A DNA stretch of 64,000 nt from Sphingomonas sp. BT-65 (GCF_026107375.2 NZ_JAPCIA010000001.1:496001-560000); one strand, 5' to 3'; positions 35,485-44,736 are shown, numbered from the stretch's first letter. Made by a program: numbers and translations. The notes: generated by a model not told the origin, from the sequence alone.

Positions 35485-36999
35485 ATGGCGCCGGGAGTAG
35501 AGGGCCTCGATGCCGCACGCGCGGCGCTTGCCGAGGGCCGTCCGGCGCTGGTCTGGCGGCGGCAGCTCGCCGACACCGACACGCCGGTGGCGGCGGCGCT
35601 CAAGCTGATCGAGCCCGGCCGCGGCGATTTCCTGCTGGAGTCGGTCGAGGGCGGCGCAGTGCGCGGCCGCCACAGCCTGATCGGCCTCGCCCCCGACCTC
35701 GTCTTCCGCGCGCAGGGCGAGGCGGCGGAGATCAACGCGAACTGGCTCACCGACCGCGCGGTCTTCGCTCCGGCGGCCCAGCCGACGCTCGACGCCTTCC
35801 GCGCGCTCGTCCAGAGCTGCCGCATGGAGGTCCCGGCCGAGCTCCCTCGTGCGCTCGCCTGCCTCGTCGGCTATTTCGGTTACGAGACGATCGGGCTGGT
35901 CGAGAGGCTGCCGCGCGCCGCCAACGACGCGCTCGGCCTGCCCGACATGATCTTCGTGCGGCCGACGGTGATCCTGATCTTCGACCGGCTGGCGGATTCG
36001 CTGTTCCTCGTCGCTCCGGTCTGGCCCGATGCGGCGCGCGATGCCGAGACGCTGCTGGCGACCGCCGCCGAGCGCCTCGACGCCACCGCAGCGCGCCTCG
36101 CATCCGCGCCATTGCCTCCCAAGGCAGCCGCCGATGCCGCGGAGGTCGCCGCGCAGCCGACGATCCCCGCCCTCGACTATGCCGCGATGGTGGCACGCGC
36201 GAAGGACTATATCGCCGCCGGCGACATCTTTCAGGTCGTGCTCGCCCAACGCTTCACCGCACCCTTCGCGCTGCCGCCGATCGAGCTCTACCGCGCGCTG
36301 CGCCGGGTGAACCCCTCGCCCTTCCTCTATTTCCTCGACCTGCCCGGCTTCGCGCTCACCGGATCGAGCCCGGAGATCCTGGTCCGCGTCCGCGACGGCG
36401 ACGTCACCATCCGCCCGATCGCCGGCACCCGACCGCGCGGCAAGACCCCGGCCGAGGACGAGGCCAACCGCTTGAGCCTGCTCGCCGATCCCAAGGAACG
36501 TGCCGAGCATCTGATGCTGCTCGATCTCGGCCGCAACGACACCGGCCGCGTCGCCGAGGCGGGCACGGTCAAGGTCACCGACAGCTACACCGTCGAATTC
36601 TATAGCCACGTGATGCACATCGTCTCGAACGTGGTGGGCAGGCTGCGTCCCGACGCCGATGCGCTCGACGCGCTGTTCGCCGGGTTTCCCGCGGGCACCG
36701 TCAGCGGCGCGCCCAAGGTGCGGGCATGCGAGATCATCGCCGAGCTCGAGCGCGACCAGCGCGGTCCCTATGCCGGCGGCGTCGGCTATTTCTCGCCCGA
36801 CGGGTCGATGGACAGCTGCATCGTCCTGCGCACCGCGATTGTGAAGGACGGCACGATGCACGTCACCGCGGGCGCGGGCATCGTCGCCGACAGCGATCCA
36901 GCCTATGAGCAGCGCGAATGCGAGGCCAAGGCCGGCGCGCTGTTCGCCGCCGCGCGCGAAGCGATCGCGCGCGCGGCAGAACCCGGCTTCGGCCAGTAA
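35485..36999 (+). CDS. trpE: Anthranilate synthase component I
   Basis: 504 residues. The N-terminal feedback-site motif is LLESVEGG, with Ser in the place that binds tryptophan in relatives. The chorismate-binding core has NPSPFLYFLDLPGFALTGSSPE, PIAGTRPRGKTPAEDE, HLMLLDLGRNDTGRVA and GTVSGAPKVRACEIIAELE. It makes anthranilate from chorismate with the TrpG amidotransferase, which is not in the window: the next gene is convergent, so trpE is not followed by trpG, trpD and trpC here. Confidence 0.97.
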   Translation: MAPGVEGLDAARAALAEGRPALVWRRQLADTDTPVAAALKLIEPGRGDFLLESVEGGAVRGRHSLIGLAPDLVFRAQGEAAEINANWLTDRAVFAPAAQPTLDAFRALVQSCRMEVPAELPRALACLVGYFGYETIGLVERLPRAANDALGLPDMIFVRPTVILIFDRLADSLFLVAPVWPDAARDAETLLATAAERLDATAARLASAPLPPKAAADAAEVAAQPTIPALDYAAMVARAKDYIAAGDIFQVVLAQRFTAPFALPPIELYRALRRVNPSPFLYFLDLPGFALTGSSPEILVRVRDGDVTIRPIAGTRPRGKTPAEDEANRLSLLADPKERAEHLMLLDLGRNDTGRVAEAGTVKVTDSYTVEFYSHVMHIVSNVVGRLRPDADALDALFAGFPAGTVSGAPKVRACEIIAELERDQRGPYAGGVGYFSPDGSMDSCIVLRTAIVKDGTMHVTAGAGIVADSDPAYEQRECEAKAGALFAAAREAIARAAEPGFGQ

Positions 37000-37002
37000 A
37001 GC

Positions 37003-37416
37003 CTAGTCCTCGCCGCCCGGGATCGCCGCTTCCGCGGCCTTCTGCTCGGCGCGTTCGGCGCGCCATTGCTGAAGCATCTGGATCGTGCAGCCGGTGTGAC
37101 CGAAGCTGCCGATCGGCGAACAGCTGCCGGGCAGCGTCACGCGGTTCACCTCGTCGACCAGCTCGGCGCGCCGCGTCCAGCTCACGCTGTCCGGCGAAAA
37201 CTTGCTCTTCCGCAGCTTCTTGGGGATGCGATAGGGCGACTCCCCGACCTTCGAGCAGATGACGACCTCGTCCTCGCTCTCCGCCTTGGGGCACTGATCG
37301 TCGCCATAGAGCAGCACGCTGCGCACGCGCTGCGGCGGCGCGTTCCCGTCTTCCGCTTCCTGCGCCAGCACGGGGGTCGCGACGACCAGTGTCGCCAGCA
37401 GCATCATCCGGATCAT
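37003..37416 (-). CDS. Small secreted hypothetical protein with four cysteines
   Basis: 137 residues from the ATG at 37416. A signal peptide (MIRMMLLATLVVATPVLA) is followed by a charged mature domain with cysteines in DQCPKAES, VVICSKVG, GSCSPIG and TGCTIQ, which could form two disulphides. 'ESEDEVVICSKVGESPYRIPKKLR' is the best-ordered stretch. Similar secreted proteins are common in sphingomonads; function unknown. Convergent with trpE, three bases apart. Confidence 0.6.
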   Translation of the reverse strand: MIRMMLLATLVVATPVLAQEAEDGNAPPQRVRSVLLYGDDQCPKAESEDEVVICSKVGESPYRIPKKLRKSKFSPDSVSWTRRAELVDEVNRVTLPGSCSPIGSFGHTGCTIQMLQQWRAERAEQKAAEAAIPGGED

Positions 37417-37509
37417 CACGCAACTCCCGTACAAGCAAGACGCCCGATATAGGTATCGCACGGGGCCGCATTAAGGCGGGCTGAACCGTTACGGCCACGC
37501 AATTCGTGA

Positions 37510-37564
37510 TTTACCCCATGAGGGTGAATTTAGCGCTTGCCTCGATTTACCCGGCAGGGGTAAG
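37510..37564 (+). promoter_or_regulatory. Two tandem 19-bp inverted repeats before the HTH-DAHP synthase
   Basis: Site 1 (37510-37528) reads TTTACCC, five bases, GGGTGAA. Site 2 (37546-37564) reads TTTACCC, five bases, GGGTAAG. Each has one mismatch in seven arm pairs, and the two sites are 36 bases apart. Site 2 ends nine bases before the ATG and covers the likely ribosome-binding site (AAGGG). The layout suggests an operator for the helix-turn-helix in the following gene. No -10/-35 pair is obvious. Binding is inferred. Confidence 0.6.
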
Positions 37565-37573
37565 GGCACCGCT

Positions 37574-39157
37574 ATGACGACTTTAGCCGGTTCCAAAATC
37601 CGCCGCTTCCGCGAGGAACGCTCCCTTTCCCGCGCCGCCTTCGGCGCCTGGTTCGATACGCCCGGCTCGACCGTCCAGGGCTGGGAGGAGGACGGCAAGC
37701 GCGCCTCCCCCGCGGTGCTCAACCAGATCGCGGCCAACGGCATCGCGCATCATCAGGACTGGTACGTCCATGTCCGCAACCTGGAGCAGGACATGGGATG
37801 GAGCCCTGACAGCTGGAAGAACGCCGAAGCGCGCCAGCTCCCGATTTACCCCGATGCCGCCGCACTCGACGCCGCGACCACGCAGCTGTCCAGCTTCCCG
37901 CCGCTCGTCTTCGCCGGCGAGGCGCGCGCGCTGACGCAGGAGCTGGCCAAGGTTGCGCGCGGTGAGGCCTTCCTGCTGCAAGGCGGCGACTGCGCCGAGA
38001 GCTTCGCCGAGTTCCACCCCAACAACATCCGCGACACGTTCCGCGTCATCCTGCAGATGGCGGTGGTGCTCACCTTCGCCTCGAAGCTGCCGACGGTGAA
38101 GCTCGGCCGCATGGCCGGCCAGTTCGCCAAGCCGCGCTCGGCCGATACCGAGACGATCGATGGCGTCACCCTGCCGAGCTACCGCGGCGACAACGTCAAC
38201 GACATCGCCTTCACCCCCGAGGCACGAATCCCCGATCCGCAGCGGATGATCCAGGGCTACAGCCAGTCCGCCGCGACGCTCAACCTGCTGCGCGCCTTCG
38301 CCAGCGGCGGTTATGCCAATCTGCACCAGGTCCACAAATGGACGCTCGACTTCATGGGCAAGAGCCCATGGAGCGCCAAGTTCGCCGACGTCGCCGACCG
38401 CATCGGCGAGGCGCTGGACTTCATGCAGGCCTGCGGCATCGACGCCGACAGCGTCCCCCAGCTCAAGGGCACCGATTTCTACACCAGCCACGAGGCGCTG
38501 CTGCTCCCCTATGAGCAGGCGCTGACCCGGCAGGATTCGCTCACCGGCGACTGGTACGACACCAGCGCGCACTTCCTGTGGATCGGCGACCGCACGCGGT
38601 TCGACGGCTCGGCGCATGTCGAGTTCCTGCGCGGTATCGGCAATCCGATCGGCATGAAATGCGGCCCGAGCCTCGAGCCCGACGCGCTCATCCGCCTGCT
38701 CGACACGCTCAACCCGGCGCGCACGCCGGGCCGCATCACGCTCATCACCCGCTACGGTCACGACAAGATCGAGGACGGACTCCCCAAGCTGGTCCGCGCG
38801 GTGAAGCGCGAGGGACATCCGGTGGTGTGGAGCTGCGACCCGATGCACGGCAACGTCGTCAAGGCCGCCAATGGCTACAAGACCCGCCCGTTCGAGCGCA
38901 TCCTCGCCGAGGTCCGCGGCTTCTTCGCCGTGCACCGTGCCGAGGGCACCTATGCCGGCGGCATCCATGCCGAGATGACCGGCCAGAACGTGACCGAGTG
39001 CACCGGCGGCATGATCGACATCGGCGAGCACGACCTTGCCGATCGCTACCACACGCATTGCGACCCGCGGCTCAACGCCGGGCAGAGCCTCGAGCTGGCG
39101 TTCCTGCTGGCGGAGATGCTCAACGACGAGATGGCGGAGCGGCGCAAGGCGGCGTGA
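37574..39157 (+). CDS. Class II DAHP synthase with N-terminal XRE-like helix-turn-helix
   Basis: 527 residues. Residues ~5-45 look like an XRE-type helix-turn-helix ([33 protein letters not shown]). From residue 74 ([20 protein letters not shown]) the rest is a full class II DAHP synthase of 454 residues: [36 protein letters not shown] and [15 protein letters not shown]. The reaction is PEP plus erythrose 4-phosphate to DAHP, first step of the shikimate pathway. An internal ATG at 37793 has GGAG six bases before it, so the enzyme alone could be made as well. The DNA-binding part probably binds the repeats just upstream. Alternative: a recent fusion of a small HTH gene to the enzyme gene. Confidence 0.9.
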   Translation: MTTLAGSKIRRFREERSLSRAAFGAWFDTPGSTVQGWEEDGKRASPAVLNQIAANGIAHHQDWYVHVRNLEQDMGWSPDSWKNAEARQLPIYPDAAALDAATTQLSSFPPLVFAGEARALTQELAKVARGEAFLLQGGDCAESFAEFHPNNIRDTFRVILQMAVVLTFASKLPTVKLGRMAGQFAKPRSADTETIDGVTLPSYRGDNVNDIAFTPEARIPDPQRMIQGYSQSAATLNLLRAFASGGYANLHQVHKWTLDFMGKSPWSAKFADVADRIGEALDFMQACGIDADSVPQLKGTDFYTSHEALLLPYEQALTRQDSLTGDWYDTSAHFLWIGDRTRFDGSAHVEFLRGIGNPIGMKCGPSLEPDALIRLLDTLNPARTPGRITLITRYGHDKIEDGLPKLVRAVKREGHPVVWSCDPMHGNVVKAANGYKTRPFERILAEVRGFFAVHRAEGTYAGGIHAEMTGQNVTECTGGMIDIGEHDLADRYHTHCDPRLNAGQSLELAFLLAEMLNDEMAERRKAA

Positions 39158-39161
39158 GGGT

Positions 39162-39749
39162 TCAGCTTGGGGGCGCGGTGCGAAGGTAGCGCATCACCCA
39201 GTTGGTCTCCCAGCTCGCACCATCGTCGGTCGAGAATGCCTGTTCCCAGCGTGCCTCGTCGCGATTGACCGACGAGAAGCGGCCCCGCACCAGCACCGGC
39301 CGCCCCTCGAAGGTCTCGCGCGCGTAGAAGGTGCCGACGCCGTCGGCGAAGCGGCCGTAGAGCGGCGGATCGATCTTGCTGAGGTCGCTTGCCGCCAGAT
39401 ACCAGTCGGCCCAGCGCCCGCCCGGCTCGTCGAGTGCCCGCAGACCCATGCCGTAGGACGTCCTTCCGCCCCGGTAGGAGACGCTCTCGTTCAGATTGAC
39501 CAGTCCGCCGAACAGCTGCTGGCAATGCGTGCGGCCCGCGAACTCTTCCCAGTCATTGCTGCCCGCGAGGCGCTTGCGCAGGCGGCGATGCTCGACGCGC
39601 CAACTGCCGAGGAAATAGTCGAAATCATGCTTGGATGCGGCACCGTCGGGCAGCGGCACCGGCGCCTCCTGCGCCAGCGCTCCGCGTGTTCCCGCGGCCG
39701 TAATCATCAGTGCCACGCCCTTCATCAGCGCGCGCCGGTTGCTCTGCAT
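39162..39749 (-). CDS. Exported single-domain protein, DUF1579-like
   Basis: 195 residues from the ATG at 39749, one base overlap with the upstream gene's TGA (TGATG). A signal peptide (NRRALMKGVALMITAAGTRG, to ALAQ) is twin-arginine-like. The mature domain has 'FDYFLGSWRVEHRRLRKRLAGSNDWEEF' and 'DGASWETNWVMRYLR', the same unit that occurs twice in the upstream gene. It resembles lipocalin-like DUF1579 proteins; function unknown. Confidence 0.7.
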   Translation of the reverse strand: MQSNRRALMKGVALMITAAGTRGALAQEAPVPLPDGAASKHDFDYFLGSWRVEHRRLRKRLAGSNDWEEFAGRTHCQQLFGGLVNLNESVSYRGGRTSYGMGLRALDEPGGRWADWYLAASDLSKIDPPLYGRFADGVGTFYARETFEGRPVLVRGRFSSVNRDEARWEQAFSTDDGASWETNWVMRYLRTAPPS

Positions 39750-40831
39750 CACGCGATCCTCGTGAAATCGGAGGTCCAGTTGACCTCCCAGCTCTGTCCA
39801 CCGTCTGCCGAGAAGGCCTGTTCCCACCGCGCGGTCTTGCCGGTGATCCGCGACCAGGTGACGCGCGCCTTGACCGGGCGGCCCTCATGGACGTCATCGG
39901 ACAGATAGATCCCGATCCCATCGACGAACCGCCCACGCAGCGGCGCGCCGATCCGCGAGGGATCGCGCCCGTCAAGCCACCAGCTCAGCCATTCGCCCGT
40001 CGCCGGATCCCAGGCGCGGAAGCCGACCCCGCGAAATGCACCCGTCGGCGCTTCCATCAGATTGTCGCCGACATTGCCGTTGCCGCCCAGCACCGGCCAG
40101 TTGACGAAGGTCCCGCCGAACTCGTCCCAGTCGCGGGTGCCCGCCAATCTCCGGCGCAGCTTGCGGTGATGCACCTTCCAGCGCCCGGCGAGGAACGCCC
40201 AGTCGTCCGGTGCCCTTGCCGCATCTCCCCGCGGCAGCAGTGGCAAGGGCTCAGGCGCAGTGGAGGTGCGCGTGAAGAAATTCTCCCAGTTCATCTCCCA
40301 GGTCGCGCCGCCATCGGGCGAGAAGCTCTGCTGCCAGTGCGGCCGCGCGCCGTGGATCGCCTGCCAGTGGAAGCGCACGTCGATCGGCCGCCCTTCGAAC
40401 GTGTCCGTGCCGGTGAAAGTGCCGGTATCGCCGTCGAACCGGCCCGTGACCGGCGGGTCGATCCGCGTCGGGTTGCGCCCGTCGAGCCACCAGATCGACC
40501 AGCGATCGCTCGCCGGATCATAGGCACGGATCCCCATCGCGCGATAATCCCCGCCCGGCAGGTGAAGCAGGTTGTCGTCGATCGTGCCCAACCCATCCAG
40601 CGTCATCCACACCGCACTGGTGCCGGCGAAGCGATCCCAATGCGTGTCCTGCGCCAGCCGCCGTCGCAACCGGCGGTGCTCGACTCGCCAATTGCCCTCG
40701 AGCCATGCCCAGTCGCGGCGCCGGTCCGCCGCCTGTGGCATCGCGCGGCCGCGCGAGCCCGCCAGGATCAGCCCCGAGCAACCCAGGCCAGCCAACACCC
40801 CGCGCCGATCCATGTTGCCGAACATCCGCAT
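39749..40831 (-). CDS. Exported protein with two tandem DUF1579-like domains
   Basis: 360 residues with a twin-arginine-like start (MDRRGVLAGLGCSGLILAG from residue 7). Two homologous units follow: 'DWAWLEGNWRVEHRRLRRRL' to 'GGATWEMNWENFFTR' (residues ~38-187) and 'DWAFLAGRWKVHHRKLRRRL' to 'GGQSWEVNWTSDFTR' (~208-358). Repeated parts include WSIWWLDGRNPTRIDPPVTGRF in the first and WLSWWLDGRDPSRIGAPLRGRF in the second. It is divergent from a LysR gene that may control it. Confidence 0.75.
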   Translation of the reverse strand: MRMFGNMDRRGVLAGLGCSGLILAGSRGRAMPQAADRRRDWAWLEGNWRVEHRRLRRRLAQDTHWDRFAGTSAVWMTLDGLGTIDDNLLHLPGGDYRAMGIRAYDPASDRWSIWWLDGRNPTRIDPPVTGRFDGDTGTFTGTDTFEGRPIDVRFHWQAIHGARPHWQQSFSPDGGATWEMNWENFFTRTSTAPEPLPLLPRGDAARAPDDWAFLAGRWKVHHRKLRRRLAGTRDWDEFGGTFVNWPVLGGNGNVGDNLMEAPTGAFRGVGFRAWDPATGEWLSWWLDGRDPSRIGAPLRGRFVDGIGIYLSDDVHEGRPVKARVTWSRITGKTARWEQAFSADGGQSWEVNWTSDFTRIA

Positions 40832-40978
40832 CGCACTCGCCCTTCTGAAGAGACACGCAAACTCTGCTGCCTTCGTGGCCCCTGCGGGACTCGAAAAATG
40901 GCAGTCCAGACTCAGTTTGACTTAGGGTATTGTGGCGCAGCTCTATCTTAACGGACACTGAGACAATAAGCTGAACTC
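40832..40978. promoter_or_regulatory. Divergent promoter region between the DUF1579-like pair and the LysR gene
   Basis: 147 bases lie between the two divergent starts; the half near the LysR gene is AT-richer than its surroundings. A LysR protein beside a divergent target usually binds such a gap at T-N11-A sites. Several loose candidates exist but none is a clean palindrome, so I mark only the region. Confidence 0.4.
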
Positions 40979-41872
40979 ATGGTAGCGCCCGGCCTTCCTT
41001 CATTGATCGCGATCCGCGCCTTCGAGGCGGCCGCGCGGCTCGGCGGCTTTGCGCCTGCCGCGCGCGAGCTGCAGACCACCGCCGCCGCGGTCAGCTATCA
41101 TGTCCGCCAGCTCGAGACGCATCTGGGGGTCGCCCTGTTCCAGCGGCACGCCCAACGCGTCGAGCTGACCGCGGCGGGCGAGGTGCTCGCCGCTGACGCC
41201 CTCGCGGCGTTCGCGACGCTCCGCGCGGGCTTCGCGCGCGCGATCGATGCCGATCAGACTCGGCTCCGCGTCACCGCCTTGCCCACATTCGGAACCGTCT
41301 GGCTCGCGCCCCGCCTCGGCCGTTTCCGGGCGCTTCACCCCGAATTGCGCGTCGAGCTCGACCTCTCGCCGGACCCGCGCGACCTCTCCGGCGGCGGCTA
41401 TGACATTGCGATCCGCAACGGGCATGGCAGCTGGCCGGGCCTGCGTACCGTGCCGCTCTTCCCCAGCGTATTTACGCCCTTGTGCGCGCCTGGGCTGGTC
41501 GAGGCGGTGCGCGGCCTCGATGATCCCCGCCACGCCCTCCGCGCGCCGCTGCTTGGCCGTCCGGACTGGTGGGAGCTCTGGTACAGGGATCTGGGCCACC
41601 CGGCAGGCCCGGGGCCGGAACGCTTTGGCACCACCTTCTCCGCCGAGCATCTCGATATCGCCGCAGCGATCGCCGGTCATGGCATTGCGATCGGCTCGCC
41701 GATCCTGTTCGCCGCCGATCTCGCTGCCGGCCGCCTCGCGCGCGTTCACCCGCATGCCGCCACCGACGGGCGCGCCTTCTGGCTCGCCTATCCCGCGATG
41801 CACCAGCCCAGTTCGAAGGTCATCGCCTTCCGGGACTGGATCGTGTCCGAAGTCTCGACGGCGAGCGTTTGA
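40979..41872 (+). CDS. LysR-family regulator, GcvA-like
   Basis: 297 residues. The N-terminal winged helix is 'LPSLIAIRAFEAAARLGGFAPAARELQTTAAAVSYHVRQLE' (in parts), the GcvA/AmpR-like form with AAVSYHVRQLE. The effector domain begins near residue 90 (LRVTALPTFGTVWLAPRLGRF) and has 'GGGYDIAIRNGHGSWPGL'. It is divergent from the exported DUF1579-like pair, its likely target by position. Ligand unknown. Confidence 0.88.
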   Translation: MVAPGLPSLIAIRAFEAAARLGGFAPAARELQTTAAAVSYHVRQLETHLGVALFQRHAQRVELTAAGEVLAADALAAFATLRAGFARAIDADQTRLRVTALPTFGTVWLAPRLGRFRALHPELRVELDLSPDPRDLSGGGYDIAIRNGHGSWPGLRTVPLFPSVFTPLCAPGLVEAVRGLDDPRHALRAPLLGRPDWWELWYRDLGHPAGPGPERFGTTFSAEHLDIAAAIAGHGIAIGSPILFAADLAAGRLARVHPHAATDGRAFWLAYPAMHQPSSKVIAFRDWIVSEVSTASV

Positions 41873-41876
41873 AGGC

Positions 41877-42527
41877 TCAGGCGGTGACCAGCGCCACCTC
41901 GTAGCTCGCGGTCGTCTTCGCCGCGACCTCTTCCTCGGTCACGCCCGGCGCCAGTTCGATCAGGCGGAAGGGCGAGCCGTGATCCAGGCGCTGGAACACC
42001 GCCAGGTCGGTGATGATCATGTCGACCACGTTCTTGCCGGTCAGCGGCAGCGTGCACTCGGGAATGAACTTGGGGCTGCCGTCCTTGGCGTTGTGCTCCA
42101 TCACCACGATGATCTTCTTGACACCGGCGACCAGGTCCATCGCGCCGCCCATGCCCTTGATCATCTTGCCGGGGATCATCCAGTTGGCGATGTCGCCATT
42201 CTGCGCGACCTCCATCGCGCCCAGCACGGTCAGGTCGATATGCCCGCCGCGGATCATCGCGAAGCTGTCCGCGCTGCTGAAATAGACCGACTGAGGAAGC
42301 TCGCTGATCGTCTGTTTGCCCGCGTTGATCAGGTCGGGATCCTCCTCGCCCTCATAGGGGAAGGGGCCGATGCCGAGCATGCCGTTCTCCGACTGCAACG
42401 TCACCTCGACGCCTGCGGGGATGTGGTTGGCCACCAGCGTGGGGATACCGATGCCGAGATTCACGTAGAAGCCGTCGCGCAGTTCCTGCGCGGCGCGAGC
42501 GGCCATTTCATCGCGAGTCCAGGGCAT
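41877..42527 (-). CDS. scoB: 3-oxoacid CoA-transferase subunit B
   Basis: 216 residues from the ATG at 42527. The start '[28 protein letters not shown]' and the active-site glutamate in [14 protein letters not shown] (residue ~48) identify subunit B of succinyl-CoA:3-ketoacid CoA-transferase. With ScoA it activates acetoacetate using succinyl-CoA. The two subunit genes are usually adjacent; here a HAD-lipoprotein gene separates them. Confidence 0.93.
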   Translation of the reverse strand: MPWTRDEMAARAAQELRDGFYVNLGIGIPTLVANHIPAGVEVTLQSENGMLGIGPFPYEGEEDPDLINAGKQTISELPQSVYFSSADSFAMIRGGHIDLTVLGAMEVAQNGDIANWMIPGKMIKGMGGAMDLVAGVKKIIVVMEHNAKDGSPKFIPECTLPLTGKNVVDMIITDLAVFQRLDHGSPFRLIELAPGVTEEEVAAKTTASYEVALVTA

Positions 42528-42545
42528 CAAGTCTCTCCGTCAGGG

Positions 42546-43538
42546 TCACTGGGATGGGGTTGCGGCGGTGCTGCGCACGGGGTTAGGCAGGATGAACCAG
42601 CCCGCGCCCCATAACGGCGCCACCATCGTCTCGGTTGCCGCGGTCTGGCGCTTGCCGGAATCGCCGACCGCCTCGAACTGGCTGCTGAAGTCATTGAGCG
42701 AGTCGCCGACCAAGGCGACCACGCAATAGCCTGCCGCGATCACCTGGCGGACCTGCTCGTCGCCCTTCCCGGCTTCAGCATCTCCGCGCAGGATCAGCGT
42801 GCGGCCCGGCTGGAAACCGTCAAAACCGAGCCGGTCGAGCAATGCAGTCACGCCGGGGGCGCTCTCGGGCGAGCGGTGGCTGGTGAAGATCACCGCGATG
42901 CCTTCGCGCCGCGCGGCGTCGACCCCCTCGACCGCGCCGGGCGTCGCTGCGACCAGATCGGTCCCGTCGCCTTTCCAGCGGCGCCAGGGCGCACCGGGAT
43001 CCGCCGCCTTCTCGGCGCTTTCATCGATGTCGAACACCACCGCCAGTGGCTTGCCGTCGCAGCTGGCATAGCGCGGCGCGTCCAGCGTCGTGCCCGGCGC
43101 AAGCACCACCGACTGGAGCGGTTCGCCGCGCTGGCGCCGGCCGGCCTGCGCGGCAAGGTGGTTCCACAGCGCTTGATAGGCCTGCAGGCTGAAGGCGGCG
43201 GCTTCGCCCGCACCTGCGCCGCCGATACCGGGATTTGCCGCCCCGTTCGCGATGGGCGGCAGTGCGCCACTCGGCGGGGGCAACTCGCCAGGCTGGGGCT
43301 GGCTCGCTCGCCGCGCCTCGATCGCGCGCATCATCGCCTGCCCCTCGGCGGTCTTGAGCTCACTCGGTGCCCGCTGCGCCTGCTCGGCTTCCTTGCGCTT
43401 TTCCGGCCCGCGCTTGCCGAACCCGATCTTGTCGCGCGCGATCATGCCGCCCGCGGCAATCGGGATCGCCGCCGCAACGCAGCCGCCCACCGCCACCGGC
43501 AGCAGCGCCAGCAAGGCGGCGGCGCACAGCCGGCTCAC
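42546..43538 (-). CDS. HAD-family acid-phosphatase-like lipoprotein
   Basis: 330 residues from a GTG at 43538 that overlaps the scoA TGA by four bases. The N-terminus is a lipoprotein signal with V-G-G-C near residue 20. After a Pro/Gly-rich linker (residues ~75-110) comes a HAD domain: motif [14 protein letters not shown] (Asp-x-Asp), motif [10 protein letters not shown] and motif [11 protein letters not shown]. This is the HAD superfamily subfamily IIIB (class B/C acid phosphatase) plan. It is likely a surface or periplasmic phosphatase. It lies between scoA and scoB, 18 bases before the latter. Confidence 0.8.
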   Translation of the reverse strand: MSRLCAAALLALLPVAVGGCVAAAIPIAAGGMIARDKIGFGKRGPEKRKEAEQAQRAPSELKTAEGQAMMRAIEARRASQPQPGELPPPSGALPPIANGAANPGIGGAGAGEAAAFSLQAYQALWNHLAAQAGRRQRGEPLQSVVLAPGTTLDAPRYASCDGKPLAVVFDIDESAEKAADPGAPWRRWKGDGTDLVAATPGAVEGVDAARREGIAVIFTSHRSPESAPGVTALLDRLGFDGFQPGRTLILRGDAEAGKGDEQVRQVIAAGYCVVALVGDSLNDFSSQFEAVGDSGKRQTAATETMVAPLWGAGWFILPNPVRSTAATPSQ

Positions 43539-44254
43539 GCCGCCCCGGCGCTTTCGGCCCGCGGGCGCACGGTGCGGAACTCGATCTTCTTGTCGTACGG
43601 TGCGCCGACGATCATCCGCTTCACATAGATGCCGGGGAGATGCACCGCATCGGGGTCGAGCGTGCCGACCGGCACCACTTCCTCGACCTCTGCGACGCAG
43701 ATGTTCGCCGCGGTCGCCATCGGCTGGTTGAAGTTGCGCGCCGTCTTGCGGAAGATCAGGTTGCCGGCCTCGTCCGCTTTCCACCCCTTGATGATCGCGA
43801 TGTCGGCGCGGATGCCACGCTCCAGGATGTATTCCTCGCCGTCGAACACCTTGACCTCCTTGCCCTCGGCCACCTTCGTGCCGACGCCGGTCTTGGTGTA
43901 GAAGCCCGGGATCCCCGCCCCACCTGCGCGGCAGCGCTCGGCGAGCGTACCCTGGGGGCAGAATTCGACCTCGAGCTCGCCCGCCAGATACTGCCGCTCG
44001 AACTCCTTGTTCTCGCCGACATAGGAGGAGATCATTTTCCTGACCTGGCGGCTGCGCAGCAGCTTGCCGAGCCCTTCATTGTCGATCCCGGCATTGTTGC
44101 TCGCGATGGTCAGATCCTTGACGCCCGCCGCCTGGATCGCATCGATCAGCCGCTCCGGGATGCCGCACAGCCCGAACCCGCCGGCGCAGATCGTCATGCC
44201 GTCGTGGAGCAGTCCCTCGAGCGCGGCTCCAGCACTGGGATAGAGCTTCTTCAT
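43535..44254 (-). CDS. scoA: 3-oxoacid CoA-transferase subunit A
   Basis: 239 residues. Subunit A signatures: [21 protein letters not shown] (CoA-transferase 1 motif), [16 protein letters not shown] and [18 protein letters not shown]. It pairs with ScoB. The stop overlaps the HAD-lipoprotein gene (GTGA). Three genes in the order scoA - HAD - scoB are probably one transcript. Confidence 0.94.
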   Translation of the reverse strand: MKKLYPSAGAALEGLLHDGMTICAGGFGLCGIPERLIDAIQAAGVKDLTIASNNAGIDNEGLGKLLRSRQVRKMISSYVGENKEFERQYLAGELEVEFCPQGTLAERCRAGGAGIPGFYTKTGVGTKVAEGKEVKVFDGEEYILERGIRADIAIIKGWKADEAGNLIFRKTARNFNQPMATAANICVAEVEEVVPVGTLDPDAVHLPGIYVKRMIVGAPYDKKIEFRTVRPRAESAGAA

Positions 44255-44457
44255 CGCGGCGATTCTCTCCTATATGCTGTCGCCCGTGGCGATAGTCACG
44301 CGATCCACTGTCGGTCAAGCGAACCTGAATCGACTTTCAACTCCAATCGATCCGGCAGTAAACGCGCTGCGTTGCAGCAAGAATGCGGCGGGCTGCGTTG
44401 AAGCGTTAACCTTCCCGACTTAGAGATGACGATGAACCCGGGGCGGGATTGCGCGCA

Positions 44458-44682
44458 ATGATCGAGTTTTCCGTTTTCATCTATGGGCTGCTGTCGGCCT
44501 TCGTCCTGCTCTCCGCCGAGCAGAATCGCCGCCTTGCCCGCCCCAATCCCGCAATGGTCACCGCAGTCGGCTGGGGCCTGTTCTCGATGTCCTCGACGCT
44601 CGCGGTGCTGCTTGGCGGCGTCGCGCTCGCGCTGGTGCTGGGGGTCAACGTCCCCGAACTCGCCCAGTCCGCGCTTCGCTGA
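44458..44682 (+). CDS. Small two-helix membrane protein
   Basis: 74 residues. Two hydrophobic stretches: about 2-18 (IEFSVFIYGLLSAFVLL) and 45-65 (STLAVLLGGVALALVLGVNV), joined by a polar loop with QNRRLARPNP. I recognise no family. A TTAACC sequence lies about 50 bases before the start. The gene is followed by a hairpin that serves the convergent gene as terminator. Confidence 0.55.
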   Translation: MIEFSVFIYGLLSAFVLLSAEQNRRLARPNPAMVTAVGWGLFSMSSTLAVLLGGVALALVLGVNVPELAQSALR

Positions 44683-44686
44683 CGCA

Positions 44687-44712
44687 CAAAAATAGGGCGG
44701 CCGGAGCCGCCC
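44687..44712 (-). terminator. Rho-independent terminator for the GlsB-like gene
   Basis: GGGCGGC (44695-44701) and GCCGCCC (44706-44712) make a 7-bp stem with a 4-base loop. On the minus strand it is followed by TATTTTTGTG, a proper U-rich tract. On the plus strand no T-run follows, so it would serve the small membrane gene less well. Confidence 0.8.
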
Positions 44713-44736
44713 AGTTGCTTGGGAAGGTTATCAGGT

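Noticed and set aside
40832..40978. Clean LysR-type palindrome in the divergent gap
   Set aside because: Several T-N11-A matches exist but none stands out above chance.
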